A DNA stretch of 32,829 bases from Rubrivivax sp. (lineage in GTDB: Bacteria; Pseudomonadota; Gammaproteobacteria; Burkholderiales; Burkholderiaceae_C). Position 1 is the first letter of the stretch, and each line of letters starts with the position of its first letter. The position numbers and the translations under genes were made by a program. Below, in pieces: positions 1 to 9,275 of this stretch. The notes beneath the pieces are model-generated. The model ran no database searches and had not been told where the DNA came from. It saw only the letters and a program-made list of their open reading frames with translations. The DNA lies in contig JALHPY010000035.1 of the NCBI GenBank assembly GCA_022842305.1, positions 1 to 32,829 on the forward strand, given 5' to 3'.

Positions 1-2
1 CC

Positions 3-68
3 AAGGCCAAGACCGTCGAGGACTTCGAGAGCTTGCTGCCCTGGCGCCTCGATACGGCCGAACGCTGA
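3..68 (+). pseudogene. C-terminal tail of an IS66-like transposase (5' part outside window)
   Basis: An open frame enters the window and ends with a TGA at 66-68. Its last residues include DFESLLPWRLD. The element LLPW close to the C-terminus is typical of the end of IS66-family DDE transposases (TnpC), where a short segment ending in LLPWN closes the protein. Only 21 residues are visible, so the family call rests on this one motif. About 40 bases later a fragment of an unrelated transposase begins, which suggests stacked or nested insertion-sequence remains. It could also be the end of another gene. Confidence 0.4.
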
Positions 69-107
69 GCAGCAACTGGCTGTTGCCGCAAGGGCGTGGT
101 CTATTGA

Positions 108-501
108 CCGCTTACGCTGAACGAACTTGTAGCCGCCGCTCATCAGCGCTGGCGCATCGAGCGGGACTACCAGGATTTGAAGCAGGACTTCGGGCTTGGC
201 CACTACGAAGGGCGCGGCTGGCGAGGGTTCCACCACCACGCCTCGCTGTGCATTGCGGCCTACGGATTCCTAATGGCCGAACGACTTATCGCCAACAAAC
301 CAGTTGGCGGCAAAAAAAACTTCGCCGCACGCCAAGTCCCTGCCTTTCCCAACGATTACATCCCCCGCGGCAGCCCTGCGCGCGCAGCGCCACGTGCCCA
401 ATTCAATCGCGACGCTACGCCACGAATTGGGCTACAAGCTGATTGAACGGATGGGCGGCTGTCCGTGCTGCGGTAATGCATCGCTGCGGCTGCTTTTCTG
501 A
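108..501 (+). pseudogene. IS701/IS4-type DDE transposase, C-terminal fragment with frameshift
   Basis: After an in-frame stop at 105-107 the frame reads LNELVAAAHQRWRIERDYQD and then GLGHYEGRGWRGFHHHASLC. This matches the C-terminal catalytic part of IS701/IS4-like transposases, in which the glutamate of the RWRIE..YQ(D/E)LK helix is the third DDE residue. The N-terminal two thirds, with both catalytic aspartates, are absent. The frame then runs into unrelated sequence, while the adjacent frame takes over with RHVPNSIATLRHELGYKL and a CPCC motif close to the stop at 499-501. A one-base shift therefore lies at about 365-385. The product cannot be active. This is decayed mobile-element material next to the IS66-like tail. 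Confidence 0.72.
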
Positions 502-698
502 CACAGTAAGATTAGATGGCTCTGTGCGGTAGCCCACATAGCGCCGACCGAAACTTGACCCCGGCCAATGCGTGCCTGCCTGCGCGCGACGCGCGTTTGG
601 GACGCCTGAAGTCTCTTGGGGTTTGCGTCTGGCGTCGTCGGCGGCATGCGTGAGGAAACGCACTGACGCATGGCCAGTTTCTCGATACAAGAGCATCC

Positions 699-1049
699 AT
701 GCCTGCACCGACCCTAGTCCGCACCGCAACAGCCCCCTTGCTGCTTGGGGCGTTGCTATGGCGGTGCGTGGCGGCGCTGCTGTATGCCTGCAGCCTCTTG
801 CTCATCCCGCACAACCTGCCTGCTGCCGTGTTCGCCCTGCTGGCCGCCTTGGTCTGCTTCCCTGGGGTGCGAGCGGCACTTCGTGACAGCACGGGCCTGC
901 ATGTTCGCGGCACCGCCGCTGCGTCGGGGGCGGTGTTCCTTCTGCTCTGTGCTGCAGTCAGCACGGGATACCAGGCCGATGTCACGATTTCGAGCATGGG
1001 GGCAACGGGCGCGGTGGTAGCCTCCGCGTCGCCAGCCGGCAAGCCATAG
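699..1049 (+). CDS. Small hydrophobic membrane protein, unknown function
   Basis: Encodes 116 residues with three hydrophobic stretches (about residues 12-36, 38-58 and 70-90), separated by short basic links such as GVRAALRDSTG. It is therefore predicted to sit in the inner membrane. The C-terminal 25 residues are Ala/Gly/Ser-rich and soluble. No recognised domain is visible. The ATG at 699 is preceded by an AAGAG-like element, a weak ribosome site. The gene lies alone between transposase debris and the acetyltransferase gene, so the context says nothing about its role. That it is a real gene is inferred from membrane-protein-like composition and the absence of a better frame. Confidence 0.5.
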   Translation: MPAPTLVRTATAPLLLGALLWRCVAALLYACSLLLIPHNLPAAVFALLAALVCFPGVRAALRDSTGLHVRGTAAASGAVFLLLCAAVSTGYQADVTISSMGATGAVVASASPAGKP

Positions 1050-1342
1050 ACCGCCTGCCGCCTGCCGCCTGCCAGTTGGGCAGTCCAAGGCAACTCCACC
1101 TCCCGGCGTCATAGCGAGATAGCTGCCATGCTGCTGTCGCTGCAGTTCGAGTAGCGCCGCCCGCCTGCTGATGCGCATTGGAATGGGTGCAATTCGGAAG
1201 TATCCCGATTCCGTCAGCCCGGCAGAGCGATGGCCTGATATCCGCCAGTATGAGGTCGACCTGAGACGATGCCGACATTGCCCGATACTCTCAGGTGAGA
1301 TGTCCTTGACCGCAACACACTTGTGCGGAGCACATAACAGCC

Positions 1343-2398
1343 ATGGTCAAGCATTCCACGGTGACGTCTCTTGTTCCCATGACCGATGCCGAGTTCGTGG
1401 CGTACGTCGAGGCCGCGATTCCGGCGTACGCGCACGACAAGGTCTTGTCCGGTCAATGGGCCGAGGCCGAGTCTCTGGTGTTGGCGCGCCAGGAGTACGT
1501 CCAGATGCTCCCACTGGGCGTCGGAACTCCAGACCAGTACCTGTACACGATGCGGGCAGGTCCCGCGCAGGAGCCGGTAGGTGTGCTCTGGTACGCCATT
1601 CAGGAGCAGGCGGGCAAGCGGCAGGCCTACGTGTACGACGTCCTTGTCCACCCTGAGCACCAGCGCCAGGGCCACGCGACTCGGGCCTTCGAGTGGCTTG
1701 AGCGTGAGGCCAGTGCGCGTGGCCTTGCCGGCATCGCGCTGCACGTGTTTGGCCACAACACGGGCGCCCGGGACCTTTACACCCGGCTGGGCTTCGCTGT
1801 CACGAACGTCAATATGTTCAAGCCCGTGGCCGGCGCCGTGGCTGCGGGGGAGCTTCAGGAGGCACCGGCGCTGTGCACCGAACGGCTGTTGCTCGAACCG
1901 CTTCGTCGGGGCCATGCAGAAGAGATGTTCGCAGTCCTTGCCGACCCGGCGATATACGACTTCCTGGACGACGGACCGCCGGCCTCCGTCGAAGCCCTCC
2001 GGGACCGGTACACCAAGCTCGAGACGCGATGCTCGGCAGACGGCAGCCAGGCCTGGCTCAACTGGGTGCTTCGGTTGCGCGGCGGCGAAGCCATAGGCTA
2101 TGTCCAAGCCACCATTGACCCCGGCAGGCGCTGCTACGTCGCCTACTTGCTGTCGCCTCGGTATCAGGGCCAGGGTTACGCCACTGAGGCCATGGCCTGG
2201 CTGCTCAGCCACCTTGCCGAGGAACATCCCACGCCGGTCATCCTGGCGGTAGTCGAAGTCGCGAACGCCAAGTCGGCTGCATTGCTACGCCGTCTTGGCT
2301 TTGAAGAGGCGGCCGCCGGACAGCCCGATTCGAGAGGGCTCACGCCGAGCGAGCGTCTGTATGTCCGGCCTGGCGCCGCGGCGGAAGAGCGCTCATGA
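1343..2398 (+). CDS. Tandem-domain GNAT N-acetyltransferase
   Basis: Encodes 351 residues made of two GNAT folds in one chain. The first (about residues 8-160) carries the acetyl-CoA binding signature HPEHQRQGHATRAFEW at 103-118, followed by NTGARDLYTRLGF at 139-151, the usual beta-bulge and alpha-helix end of the fold. The second (about 178-325) starts with TERLLLEPLRRGHAEEM, typical of the RimJ/RimL-like Acetyltransf_3 group. It has its own signature SPRYQGQGYATEAM at 271-284 and NAKSAALLRRLGF at 308-320. Both pyrophosphate-binding loops are intact, so both domains may bind acetyl-CoA. The acceptor cannot be read from sequence; small amines, antibiotics or protein N-termini are all possible. 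A GGAG at 1327-1330 lies 12 bases before the ATG. The gene converges on pbpG. Confidence 0.85.
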   Translation: MVKHSTVTSLVPMTDAEFVAYVEAAIPAYAHDKVLSGQWAEAESLVLARQEYVQMLPLGVGTPDQYLYTMRAGPAQEPVGVLWYAIQEQAGKRQAYVYDVLVHPEHQRQGHATRAFEWLEREASARGLAGIALHVFGHNTGARDLYTRLGFAVTNVNMFKPVAGAVAAGELQEAPALCTERLLLEPLRRGHAEEMFAVLADPAIYDFLDDGPPASVEALRDRYTKLETRCSADGSQAWLNWVLRLRGGEAIGYVQATIDPGRRCYVAYLLSPRYQGQGYATEAMAWLLSHLAEEHPTPVILAVVEVANAKSAALLRRLGFEEAAAGQPDSRGLTPSERLYVRPGAAAEERS

Positions 2399-2439
2399 AG
2401 CATCCCTGGCAAGGGCTGCGCGGGGGCAGTTCGCCGCCG

Positions 2440-3378
2440 TCAGGCTTGCCTGGCCGGGCGATGGCTGCGGGCCACGCCGCGCAGGCCCCGCTTGCTCTTT
2501 GACACAGAGGCCAAGGCGGGAAGCGCCGTCAAGGGCTGCAGACCGGCAAGCCAGCGGGTCACGTTCATGGCGTCCAGCGTGCGGCCTGGGCCGGCGCCGG
2601 CATTGAGCAGGACGAGGAGCACGGTTCTGTCCGCGGCGCGCAACCTCATGACCAGGCAGCGACCGGCTTCGTTCGTGAACCCGGTCTTGGACAGCAGGAT
2701 GTCCCAGCCGCGGCTTCCCACGAGGCGGTTGGTATTGACGGCGCGGTATGGCCTGCCATTCACCACGACCTGGCCACGTACCTGTGTGGTGGCCGCCGCG
2801 ATGGCCGGGTAGCCGGCAGCTGCCCGCAGCAGCACGGCGAGGTCACTGGCGCTCGAGCGGTTGTCGGGTGACAGGCCCGTTGGTTCAGACACGCGGGTGC
2901 TGGTGAGTCCGAGCGCAGCGACCTTGAGCCGGACGGCCTCCAGGAATGCAGCCATGCCCCCCGGGTAGTGGCGGGCCAGGCTGGACGCCGCGTGGTTGTC
3001 CGAAGCAAGCAAGGCGAGCTCGAGCAACTTGTCGCGGGACAGCGTTGCGCCCACCGGGACACCGCTATAGGTGAACTTCAGCGTATCGAGGTCAGCTGCC
3101 TCGATGGTGAGCAGTTCCTGCAGGTCCTGACCAGCATCGAGCACGACCATGGCCGTCAGCAGCTTGGTCAGCGACGCCATGGGCACCGACGCCTGCGCGC
3201 CCTTGGACAGCAGGACCGAGCCATCCGCTTCGTCGACAAGCATCACGTGCCGAGCGTGTAGGTCGAGTTCTGGTGCCTGGGCCTGGGCAGCGCCGGCCAT
3301 GACCAGGCCAAGAGCCAACAGCCCGAGCCGCCAGCCCGTCGCGCGAGGCGCTGTGGCCTTCTTCAATGATTGCAACAT
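2440..3378 (-). CDS. pbpG: D-alanyl-D-alanine endopeptidase, PBP7 type (peptidase S11)
   Basis: Encodes 312 residues from the chosen ATG at 3378, which gives a clean signal peptide (basic LKKATAPRATGWR, then a hydrophobic core, cleavage near AQAQA at about 35); the longer frame upstream would bury it. The three active-site motifs of the penicillin-binding fold are present: S69-L-T-K72, S126-D-N128 and K231-T-G233 followed by FTNEAG. Family members cut D,D-crosslinks in peptidoglycan in the periplasm. The length and the lack of a long C-terminal membrane anchor fit PBP7/8 endopeptidases better than DacA-type carboxypeptidases. The tail is basic (KSKRGLRG...). It converges with the acetyltransferase gene, with 41 bases between the two stops. 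Confidence 0.88.
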   Translation of the reverse strand: MLQSLKKATAPRATGWRLGLLALGLVMAGAAQAQAPELDLHARHVMLVDEADGSVLLSKGAQASVPMASLTKLLTAMVVLDAGQDLQELLTIEAADLDTLKFTYSGVPVGATLSRDKLLELALLASDNHAASSLARHYPGGMAAFLEAVRLKVAALGLTSTRVSEPTGLSPDNRSSASDLAVLLRAAAGYPAIAAATTQVRGQVVVNGRPYRAVNTNRLVGSRGWDILLSKTGFTNEAGRCLVMRLRAADRTVLLVLLNAGAGPGRTLDAMNVTRWLAGLQPLTALPALASVSKSKRGLRGVARSHRPARQA

Positions 3379-3614
3379 CCTGCTTGAGGTATCGACCTTC
3401 GTGAGGTGGACTGGAGGAGGCGACGCAATCGCGTCCTTTATGCAACGCTGGGGCTCGGGAATCCGCTGACAGTCGTCGGGCCGTGGGCGCGCGCACGGAG
3501 CCACTTCCTCGCCAAGAGTTCACGAACGACGGCCAGGCGGCGGGAGCTGAGCGCTCAAAGGCCACAAGGAGCCGGCCGGCCGGGTCAGGCGGGTGTCACC
3601 GAACCCGGGACGGT

Positions 3615-4091
3615 TCACATCCGCTGCTTCGGTGCCTTCGACGACATGGCCTTGCCGGCGAGTGGCACGCGTTGCGCTGGGGTGGCTGGTTCATTGCCAG
3701 GCGACTGGCTGGCAAGGTTCTCCAGGATGGGGCACTCGGGGCGGTCGTCGCCTCGGCAGCAGTGCACCAGGTGTTCCAGCGTGGCCTTCATGGCCAGCAG
3801 CTCCCGGGCCTTGTCGTCGAGTGCCTGAATGTGGGCCGCGGCCAGCGCCTTGACCTGGCGGCTGGGGCGGCCGCGGTCGTGCCAGAGGCTCACGAGCTCA
3901 CCAATCTCGGCAATCGAGAATCCCAGGTCGCGGGCGTGGCGGATGAAGCGCAGCGTGTGCACATCGACGTCGCTGTACTGTCGGTAGCCGGCCTCGGTGC
4001 GGCCTGCCGCGGCGATGAGTCCGACGGACTCGTAGTGGCGAATCATCTTGGCCGAGATGCCCGCGGCCTTGGCAGCTTCTCCGATGTTCAT
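3615..4091 (-). CDS. cueR: Cu(I)-responsive MerR-family regulator CueR
   Basis: Encodes 158 residues. The start at 4091 is preceded by GGAAGG nine bases upstream and begins with MNIGEAAKAAGISAKMIRHY, the MerR winged helix-turn-helix. A long dimerisation helix follows (about 75-108). The metal loop has C112 and C120 in the arrangement CRGDDRPECPI, the same positions and spacing as the copper-binding cysteines of E. coli CueR, with an additional C111. The family twists its promoter DNA when loaded with Cu(I) and thereby activates copper export. It is transcribed away from copZ, and its own promoter carries a CueR-like operator. The C-terminus is extended by about 25 residues of low complexity. 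Confidence 0.95.
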   Translation of the reverse strand: MNIGEAAKAAGISAKMIRHYESVGLIAAAGRTEAGYRQYSDVDVHTLRFIRHARDLGFSIAEIGELVSLWHDRGRPSRQVKALAAAHIQALDDKARELLAMKATLEHLVHCCRGDDRPECPILENLASQSPGNEPATPAQRVPLAGKAMSSKAPKQRM

Positions 4092-4124
4092 CGGCAGGGA
4101 CCTTCCAGGAAGTGCAGCCACCCC

Positions 4125-4155
4125 AGTATGAACCTTGCCATCATGGGAATGTCAA
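4125..4155 (-). promoter_or_regulatory. cueR promoter with overlapping CueR-type operator
   Basis: Read on the minus strand, TTGACA (4155-4150) and CATACT (4130-4125) are separated by 19 bases, the overlong spacer of MerR-activated promoters. The spacer holds the imperfect inverted repeat TTCCCATGATGGCAAGG, closely similar to the operators before copZ and copA. This suggests that CueR also controls its own gene. The position is 34 bases upstream of the cueR start codon. Confidence 0.75.
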
Positions 4156-4202
4156 GCGCGGCTTTGGGCGAAGCCTCCACCCGGCGCGTCGGTCGGCTTT
4201 GC

Positions 4203-4233
4203 TTGACCTTGCCATCGTGGCAGGGTTCAGAGT
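4203..4233 (+). promoter_or_regulatory. copZ promoter with CueR-type operator
   Basis: TTGACC (4203-4208) and CAGAGT (4228-4233) are 19 bases apart. The spacer TTGCCATCGTGGCAGGGTT contains an imperfect dyad (CTTGCCA / TGGCAGG), in the same geometry as known CueR-activated promoters. It lies 33 bases before the copZ start codon, whose AGGAG (4256-4260) is six bases from the ATG. Confidence 0.8.
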
Positions 4234-4266
4234 CCACATCGAATCTCAACAGAACAGGAGCTTTCG

Positions 4267-4530
4267 ATGCTGACCCTCCACGTCCAGGACATGACCTGCA
4301 ACCACTGTGTCAAGGCCATCACCCAGGCCTTGCAGGCGGTCGACGCCGGAGCGAAGCTGGCGTTCGACCTGCCGGCGCACCAGGTGCGGATTGAGTCTGC
4401 GACTGCCAGCGCCGACGAGTTGCGCGGCGCCATGCTGTCGGCGGGGTACCCCTCCACCTTGGCGGCGGGCGTGCCAGTGGTCGGCGCCGGGAAGTGCGGC
4501 AGCGGCACCGGAAGGTGCTGCTGCGGCTGA
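4267..4530 (+). CDS. copZ: Copper chaperone CopZ (HMA domain)
   Basis: Encodes 87 residues. The first 65 form a heavy-metal-associated domain with the metal motif MTCNHC (C11 and C14), and the rest of the ferredoxin-like fold is recognisable up to LSAGYPS. The protein is cytosolic and hands Cu(I) to the exporter and regulator. The oddity is the tail. After a short Gly/Val linker it ends in GKCGSGTGRCCCG, adding C77 and C84-C86, a possible second thiol cluster. AGGAG at 4256-4260 sets the start. Expression should follow CueR through the 4203-4233 promoter. It is followed by 334 bases before copA, which has its own CueR promoter. Confidence 0.92.
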   Translation: MLTLHVQDMTCNHCVKAITQALQAVDAGAKLAFDLPAHQVRIESATASADELRGAMLSAGYPSTLAAGVPVVGAGKCGSGTGRCCCG

Positions 4531-4809
4531 AGCTGCTTCAACAAGAGGGTGCGGCGGCCGTCCCGCTCGCCTTCCACTCGCAGCCCACAGCACGGATACG
4601 CCGCCACCATCCGTCCTGGGTGGATGACGGCCAGGCTGTCGCGGGGACCCCGCTGCGCGACAAGCACCGCGACGTTCAGGCGTCGGTCATCACGCTTGCC
4701 GGCAGGGTATCCCTCGATACACCGCCAACCCACACGCATGCCGGTCGCGGCGTTGCCGAGCAGAACGTGGCCATCACCACGCTGGCCTTGAGGTGATGGC
4801 GCCGATGGC
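4531..4809 (+). other. Intergenic stretch between copZ and the copA promoter; no gene recognised
   Basis: Frames on both strands are open here, but none gives a recognisable protein. One frame that starts inside copZ runs to 4796 without a family motif, and the opposite strand runs back over copZ. It may be the worn remains of a former gene between chaperone and ATPase, or plain spacer. No hairpin with a T-tract was seen directly after copZ. Confidence 0.4.
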
Positions 4810-4840
4810 TTGACCTTCCCATGTTGGGAAGGTCGAAAGT
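4810..4840 (+). promoter_or_regulatory. copA promoter with perfect CueR operator
   Basis: TTGACC (4810-4815) and GAAAGT (4835-4840) are separated by 19 bases. The operator is a perfect 9-bp inverted repeat, GACCTTCCC (4812-4820) and GGGAAGGTC (4826-4834), around ATGTT. It closely resembles the CueR site of E. coli copA as I remember it. It lies 24 bases before the copA ATG, with AGGAG at 4854-4858. Confidence 0.9.
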
Positions 4841-4864
4841 TCTCGCACAGCTTAGGAGAACGCC

Positions 4865-7144
4865 ATGACCCTCAAAGCAGCCCTGACCGCGAACCCACCT
4901 GGCCACCACGTGCATGCAGGCCCATCGACGGGCGCCGCCTGTCACCACGACCACGGCGCTCACCATGGAGCGCATGTGCACCCCGCTGCGGCGGGCACAC
5001 CCAGCCCTGCCATCACCGGCGGCGACTCAGTGGAGTACACCTGCCCGATGCATCCCCAGGTGCGGCAGGCAGGCCCCGGCACCTGCCCCATCTGCGGCAT
5101 GGCGCTGGAGCCGGTGCTGGCCAGCGCCGGGACGGGCGACAACCCGGAACTGCGCGACATGAGCCGGCGCTTCTGGCTGGCCCTGGTGCTCACGGCCCCC
5201 GTCTTTGCGCTGGAGATGGGGGCCCACCTGTTTGGCCTGCATCACTTCATCGAACCCCGGGTTTCCAATTGGGTTCAGCTCGCGCTGGCCACGCCGGTCG
5301 TGTGGTGGGCCGGTTGGCCCTTCTTCGTGCGCGCGCTGGCCTCGGTGCGGAACCTCAGCCTGAACATGTTCAGCCTGGTCGCGCTGGGCACCGGCGTGGC
5401 CTGGTCCTACAGCCTAGTCGGCACGCTGCTGCCGCAGGCATTTCCTGCAGCCTTTCACCTGGCAGACGGCTCGGTGGCGGTCTACTTCGAAGCGGCGGCC
5501 GTCATCACCGTGCTGGTCCTGCTCGGGCAGGTGCTTGAACTGCGTGCCCGAGAGAAGACTTCGGGCGCCATCAGGGCCTTGCTGGAACTCGTGCCCAAGA
5601 CGGCCATCCGCCTGAAGGCCGACGGTACCGACGAGACCGTGCCCATGGACAGCCTGCAGGTCGGCGACCTGCTGCGCGTGCGGCCCGGCGAGAAGGTCCC
5701 GGTGGACGGGCAAGTCACCGAGGGGCGCGGCACGGTCGACGAATCCCTGGTCACCGGAGAGCCGATGCCGGTGGCCAAGGCCGTTGCCTCCCAGGTGACG
5801 GCCGGCACGCTCAACCAGACCGGCAGTTTCGTGATGCGCGCCGAGAAAGTCGGCGCCGACACCTTGCTGTCGCGGATTGTCGACATGGTCGCCAGCGCGC
5901 AACGCAGCCGCGCGCCCATCCAGCGCATGGCCGACCAGGTGGCCGGCTGGTTCGTTCCGGCGGTCATCGCCGTGGCCGCGCTGACCTTCGTGGCCTGGCT
6001 GGCATGGGGCCCCAGTCCGTCGGCCTCCCACGCACTCATCGCCGCGGTGGCGGTGCTCATCATCGCCTGTCCTTGTGCGCTGGGCCTGGCCACGCCGATG
6101 TCCATCATGGTGGGCGTCGGCCGGGGCGCGCAGAGCGGTGTGCTCATACGCGACGCCGAGGCGCTGGAGCGCATGGAGAAAGTCGACACCCTGGTCTTCG
6201 ACAAGACCGGCACGCTGACCGAAGGCCGGCCCCAGGTGGTGGACGTGGTGACGATGGGCGGCTTCGATGCCGCAGATGTTCTGCGCAAACTCGCCAGCGT
6301 CGAGCGTGCCAGCGAGCACCCGCTGGCGGCAGCCATCGTGCAGGAAGCGCAAGGTCGCGGGCTGGGCTTGCTGCCGGTGGCCGATTTCGATTCCCCGGTC
6401 GGCAAGGGCGTCGTCGGGGTCGTCGGCGGCACGCAGGTGGTGTGTGGAAGCGCCGCCTATCTGGCCGAGTCGGGCATCGCGGTGGACGTGCTGCAGGCCC
6501 AGGCCGAGTCCCAGCGCGCCCGGGCGGCCACGGTCATCTTCGTCGCCATCGACGGCCACCTGGCGGGGTATGTGGCCATCGCCGAACCCGTCAAGGGCAG
6601 CACCGTGCCGGCGCTGGCCCAACTGCGCCTGGCCGGCATCCGGCTCGTGATGCTCACCGGTGACGGCCGCACGACGGCCGAGGCCGTAGGGCGCGAATTG
6701 GGCATCGACGAGGTCATCGCCGAGGTCCTGCCGCAGGACAAGGCCGCCGTGGTAAAGCGACTGCAGGCCGAAGGCCGAGTCGTGGCCATGGCCGGCGATG
6801 GCGTCAACGATGCGCCGGGCCTGGCGGCCGCCGACGTGGGCGTTGCCATGGGTGGCGGAACCGATGTGGCGATGGAGAGTGCCGGCGTCACGCTGTTGCA
6901 CGGCGACCTGATGGGCATCGTCAGGGCCCGTGCGTTGTCGCGGGCGACGATGCGCAACATCCGCCAGAACCTGTTCCTGTCCTTCGCCTACAACGTGGCC
7001 GGCATTCCCATTGCGGCCGGTCTGCTGTACCCGTTCTTCGGCGTGCTGCTGTCGCCGCAGCTGGCAGCAGCCGCGATGGCGCTGTCGTCGGTGAGTGTCA
7101 TCGCCAATGCGCTGCGTCTGCGCAAGAGTCGGCTCGGGGATTGA
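4865..7144 (+). CDS. copA: Cu(I)-exporting P1B-type ATPase CopA
   Basis: Encodes 759 residues. It pumps Cu(I) from cytosol to periplasm using ATP. The N-terminus lacks a CxxC HMA domain. Instead it has a His-rich stretch (residues 14-39) and a heavy-metal-binding module YTCPMHPQV...[10 protein letters not shown] (58-83). Membrane helices follow. Key motifs are TGEP 297-300 (actuator), the transport-site CPC 402-404, DKTGT with phosphorylated D446, HP 485-486, GDGVNDAP 644-651, and the last helices with YN 709-710 and [12 protein letters not shown]. This is the full set of a P1B-1 copper ATPase. AGGAG lies six bases before the ATG, and a perfect CueR operator lies just upstream. A 140-base gap separates it from the next small gene. 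Silver could also be a substrate. Confidence 0.96.
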   Translation: MTLKAALTANPPGHHVHAGPSTGAACHHDHGAHHGAHVHPAAAGTPSPAITGGDSVEYTCPMHPQVRQAGPGTCPICGMALEPVLASAGTGDNPELRDMSRRFWLALVLTAPVFALEMGAHLFGLHHFIEPRVSNWVQLALATPVVWWAGWPFFVRALASVRNLSLNMFSLVALGTGVAWSYSLVGTLLPQAFPAAFHLADGSVAVYFEAAAVITVLVLLGQVLELRAREKTSGAIRALLELVPKTAIRLKADGTDETVPMDSLQVGDLLRVRPGEKVPVDGQVTEGRGTVDESLVTGEPMPVAKAVASQVTAGTLNQTGSFVMRAEKVGADTLLSRIVDMVASAQRSRAPIQRMADQVAGWFVPAVIAVAALTFVAWLAWGPSPSASHALIAAVAVLIIACPCALGLATPMSIMVGVGRGAQSGVLIRDAEALERMEKVDTLVFDKTGTLTEGRPQVVDVVTMGGFDAADVLRKLASVERASEHPLAAAIVQEAQGRGLGLLPVADFDSPVGKGVVGVVGGTQVVCGSAAYLAESGIAVDVLQAQAESQRARAATVIFVAIDGHLAGYVAIAEPVKGSTVPALAQLRLAGIRLVMLTGDGRTTAEAVGRELGIDEVIAEVLPQDKAAVVKRLQAEGRVVAMAGDGVNDAPGLAAADVGVAMGGGTDVAMESAGVTLLHGDLMGIVRARALSRATMRNIRQNLFLSFAYNVAGIPIAAGLLYPFFGVLLSPQLAAAAMALSSVSVIANALRLRKSRLGD

Positions 7145-7283
7145 CAGCGCCGAAGGGGCCCGGGCTGGACGCAGCGGCCCTATGGCGGTAGCAGGGCCGC
7201 AGCGTCCACTGCCGTACAGACTGATGGCCCCGGTCTGCATAACCTGCCTCAAGGCTGCATTCAGCCCCTTGGAAGACTGCCTC

Positions 7284-7487
7284 ATGAAGCCTGTGCTCTA
7301 CAACATCGTCGCTGCCATCCAAATGGCCTATCCCGTGGTCGCCCAAGCCCAGGATGGAACGATGATGGGCGGCGGAATGCATGGCTACGGCTGGATGGGC
7401 GGCTACGGCGGCGGCTGGCTGATTGCGCTGCTCTGCGTCGCGGTGGTGGGCTTGATTGCCTGGGTCGCTGTGCGCGGCAAGAAGTGA
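7284..7487 (+). CDS. Small Met/Gly/His-rich single-pass membrane protein next to copA
   Basis: Encodes 67 residues. An N-terminal hydrophobic segment (about 5-22) resembles a signal peptide, ending near VAQAQD. It is followed by MMGGGMHGYGWMGGYGGG (27-44) and one membrane helix (45-62) with the basic end RGKK. The Met- and His-rich loop would face the periplasm. Such loops bind Cu(I) in copper-handling proteins, so a link to copA is inferred from composition and position only. GGAAG lies at 7271-7275 before the ATG. The reading frame extends upstream, but the leader-like start at 7284 fits best. No Pfam-type domain is recognised with confidence. Confidence 0.7.
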   Translation: MKPVLYNIVAAIQMAYPVVAQAQDGTMMGGGMHGYGWMGGYGGGWLIALLCVAVVGLIAWVAVRGKK

Positions 7488-7593
7488 CTTGCTTCGCCAG
7501 GTAGTCGATGGAGCCTGTCCACCAGAGCGCTTGCCAGGACGGCACTCCTTCCCGGCAACGCCATCGCCTCCTATCGGAGGTCGGACTGCCTCG

Positions 7594-8972
<1,379 letters not shown>

Positions 8973-9275
8973 CCTTGCAGGTGGCTCCGCGTCGCTGACC
9001 ATCGGAATGGCTCGCTTCCAGCGCAAATGAGAATAGGCCTGGCGAAGAACCGACTTCCCCTGAAGCTGGCCTGAACTCGGAACGCCTTCCCTTGGGCAGC
9101 CCGCAAGGCACCTGGGCTCCCGCAAGTTGCCTATCCCTGTCAGCGCAACGACGGCGCGCTTTCGTGGTGGCCGGGTACCGGACGGCCGCGTCCGGCAGGA
9201 GGATGGGAACCGTCAGCAAATGTTCAGCAGCAGAATGCATCCCCAACGGCTGACACGCTCATTCCATGCCAGCCA
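8973..9275. other. Intergenic region without a recognised gene
   Basis: This space separates the small membrane protein (plus) from the dienelactone-hydrolase-like gene (minus), both of which end here. I see no RNA gene, no clear terminator with a T-tract and no convincing frame. Confidence 0.4.

Noticed and set aside
1214-2227. Minus-strand frame opposite the GNAT gene
   Set aside because: No motif; the plus strand carries two intact acetyl-CoA signatures.
4494-4796. Frame between copZ and copA, starting inside copZ
   Set aside because: No family resemblance, no ribosome site, and it ends just before the copA operator; treated as intergenic.
5414-7285. Long open frame on the minus strand opposite copA
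   Set aside because: It is the antisense shadow of a clear CopA gene; His/Arg/Gly-rich composition, no family motif.
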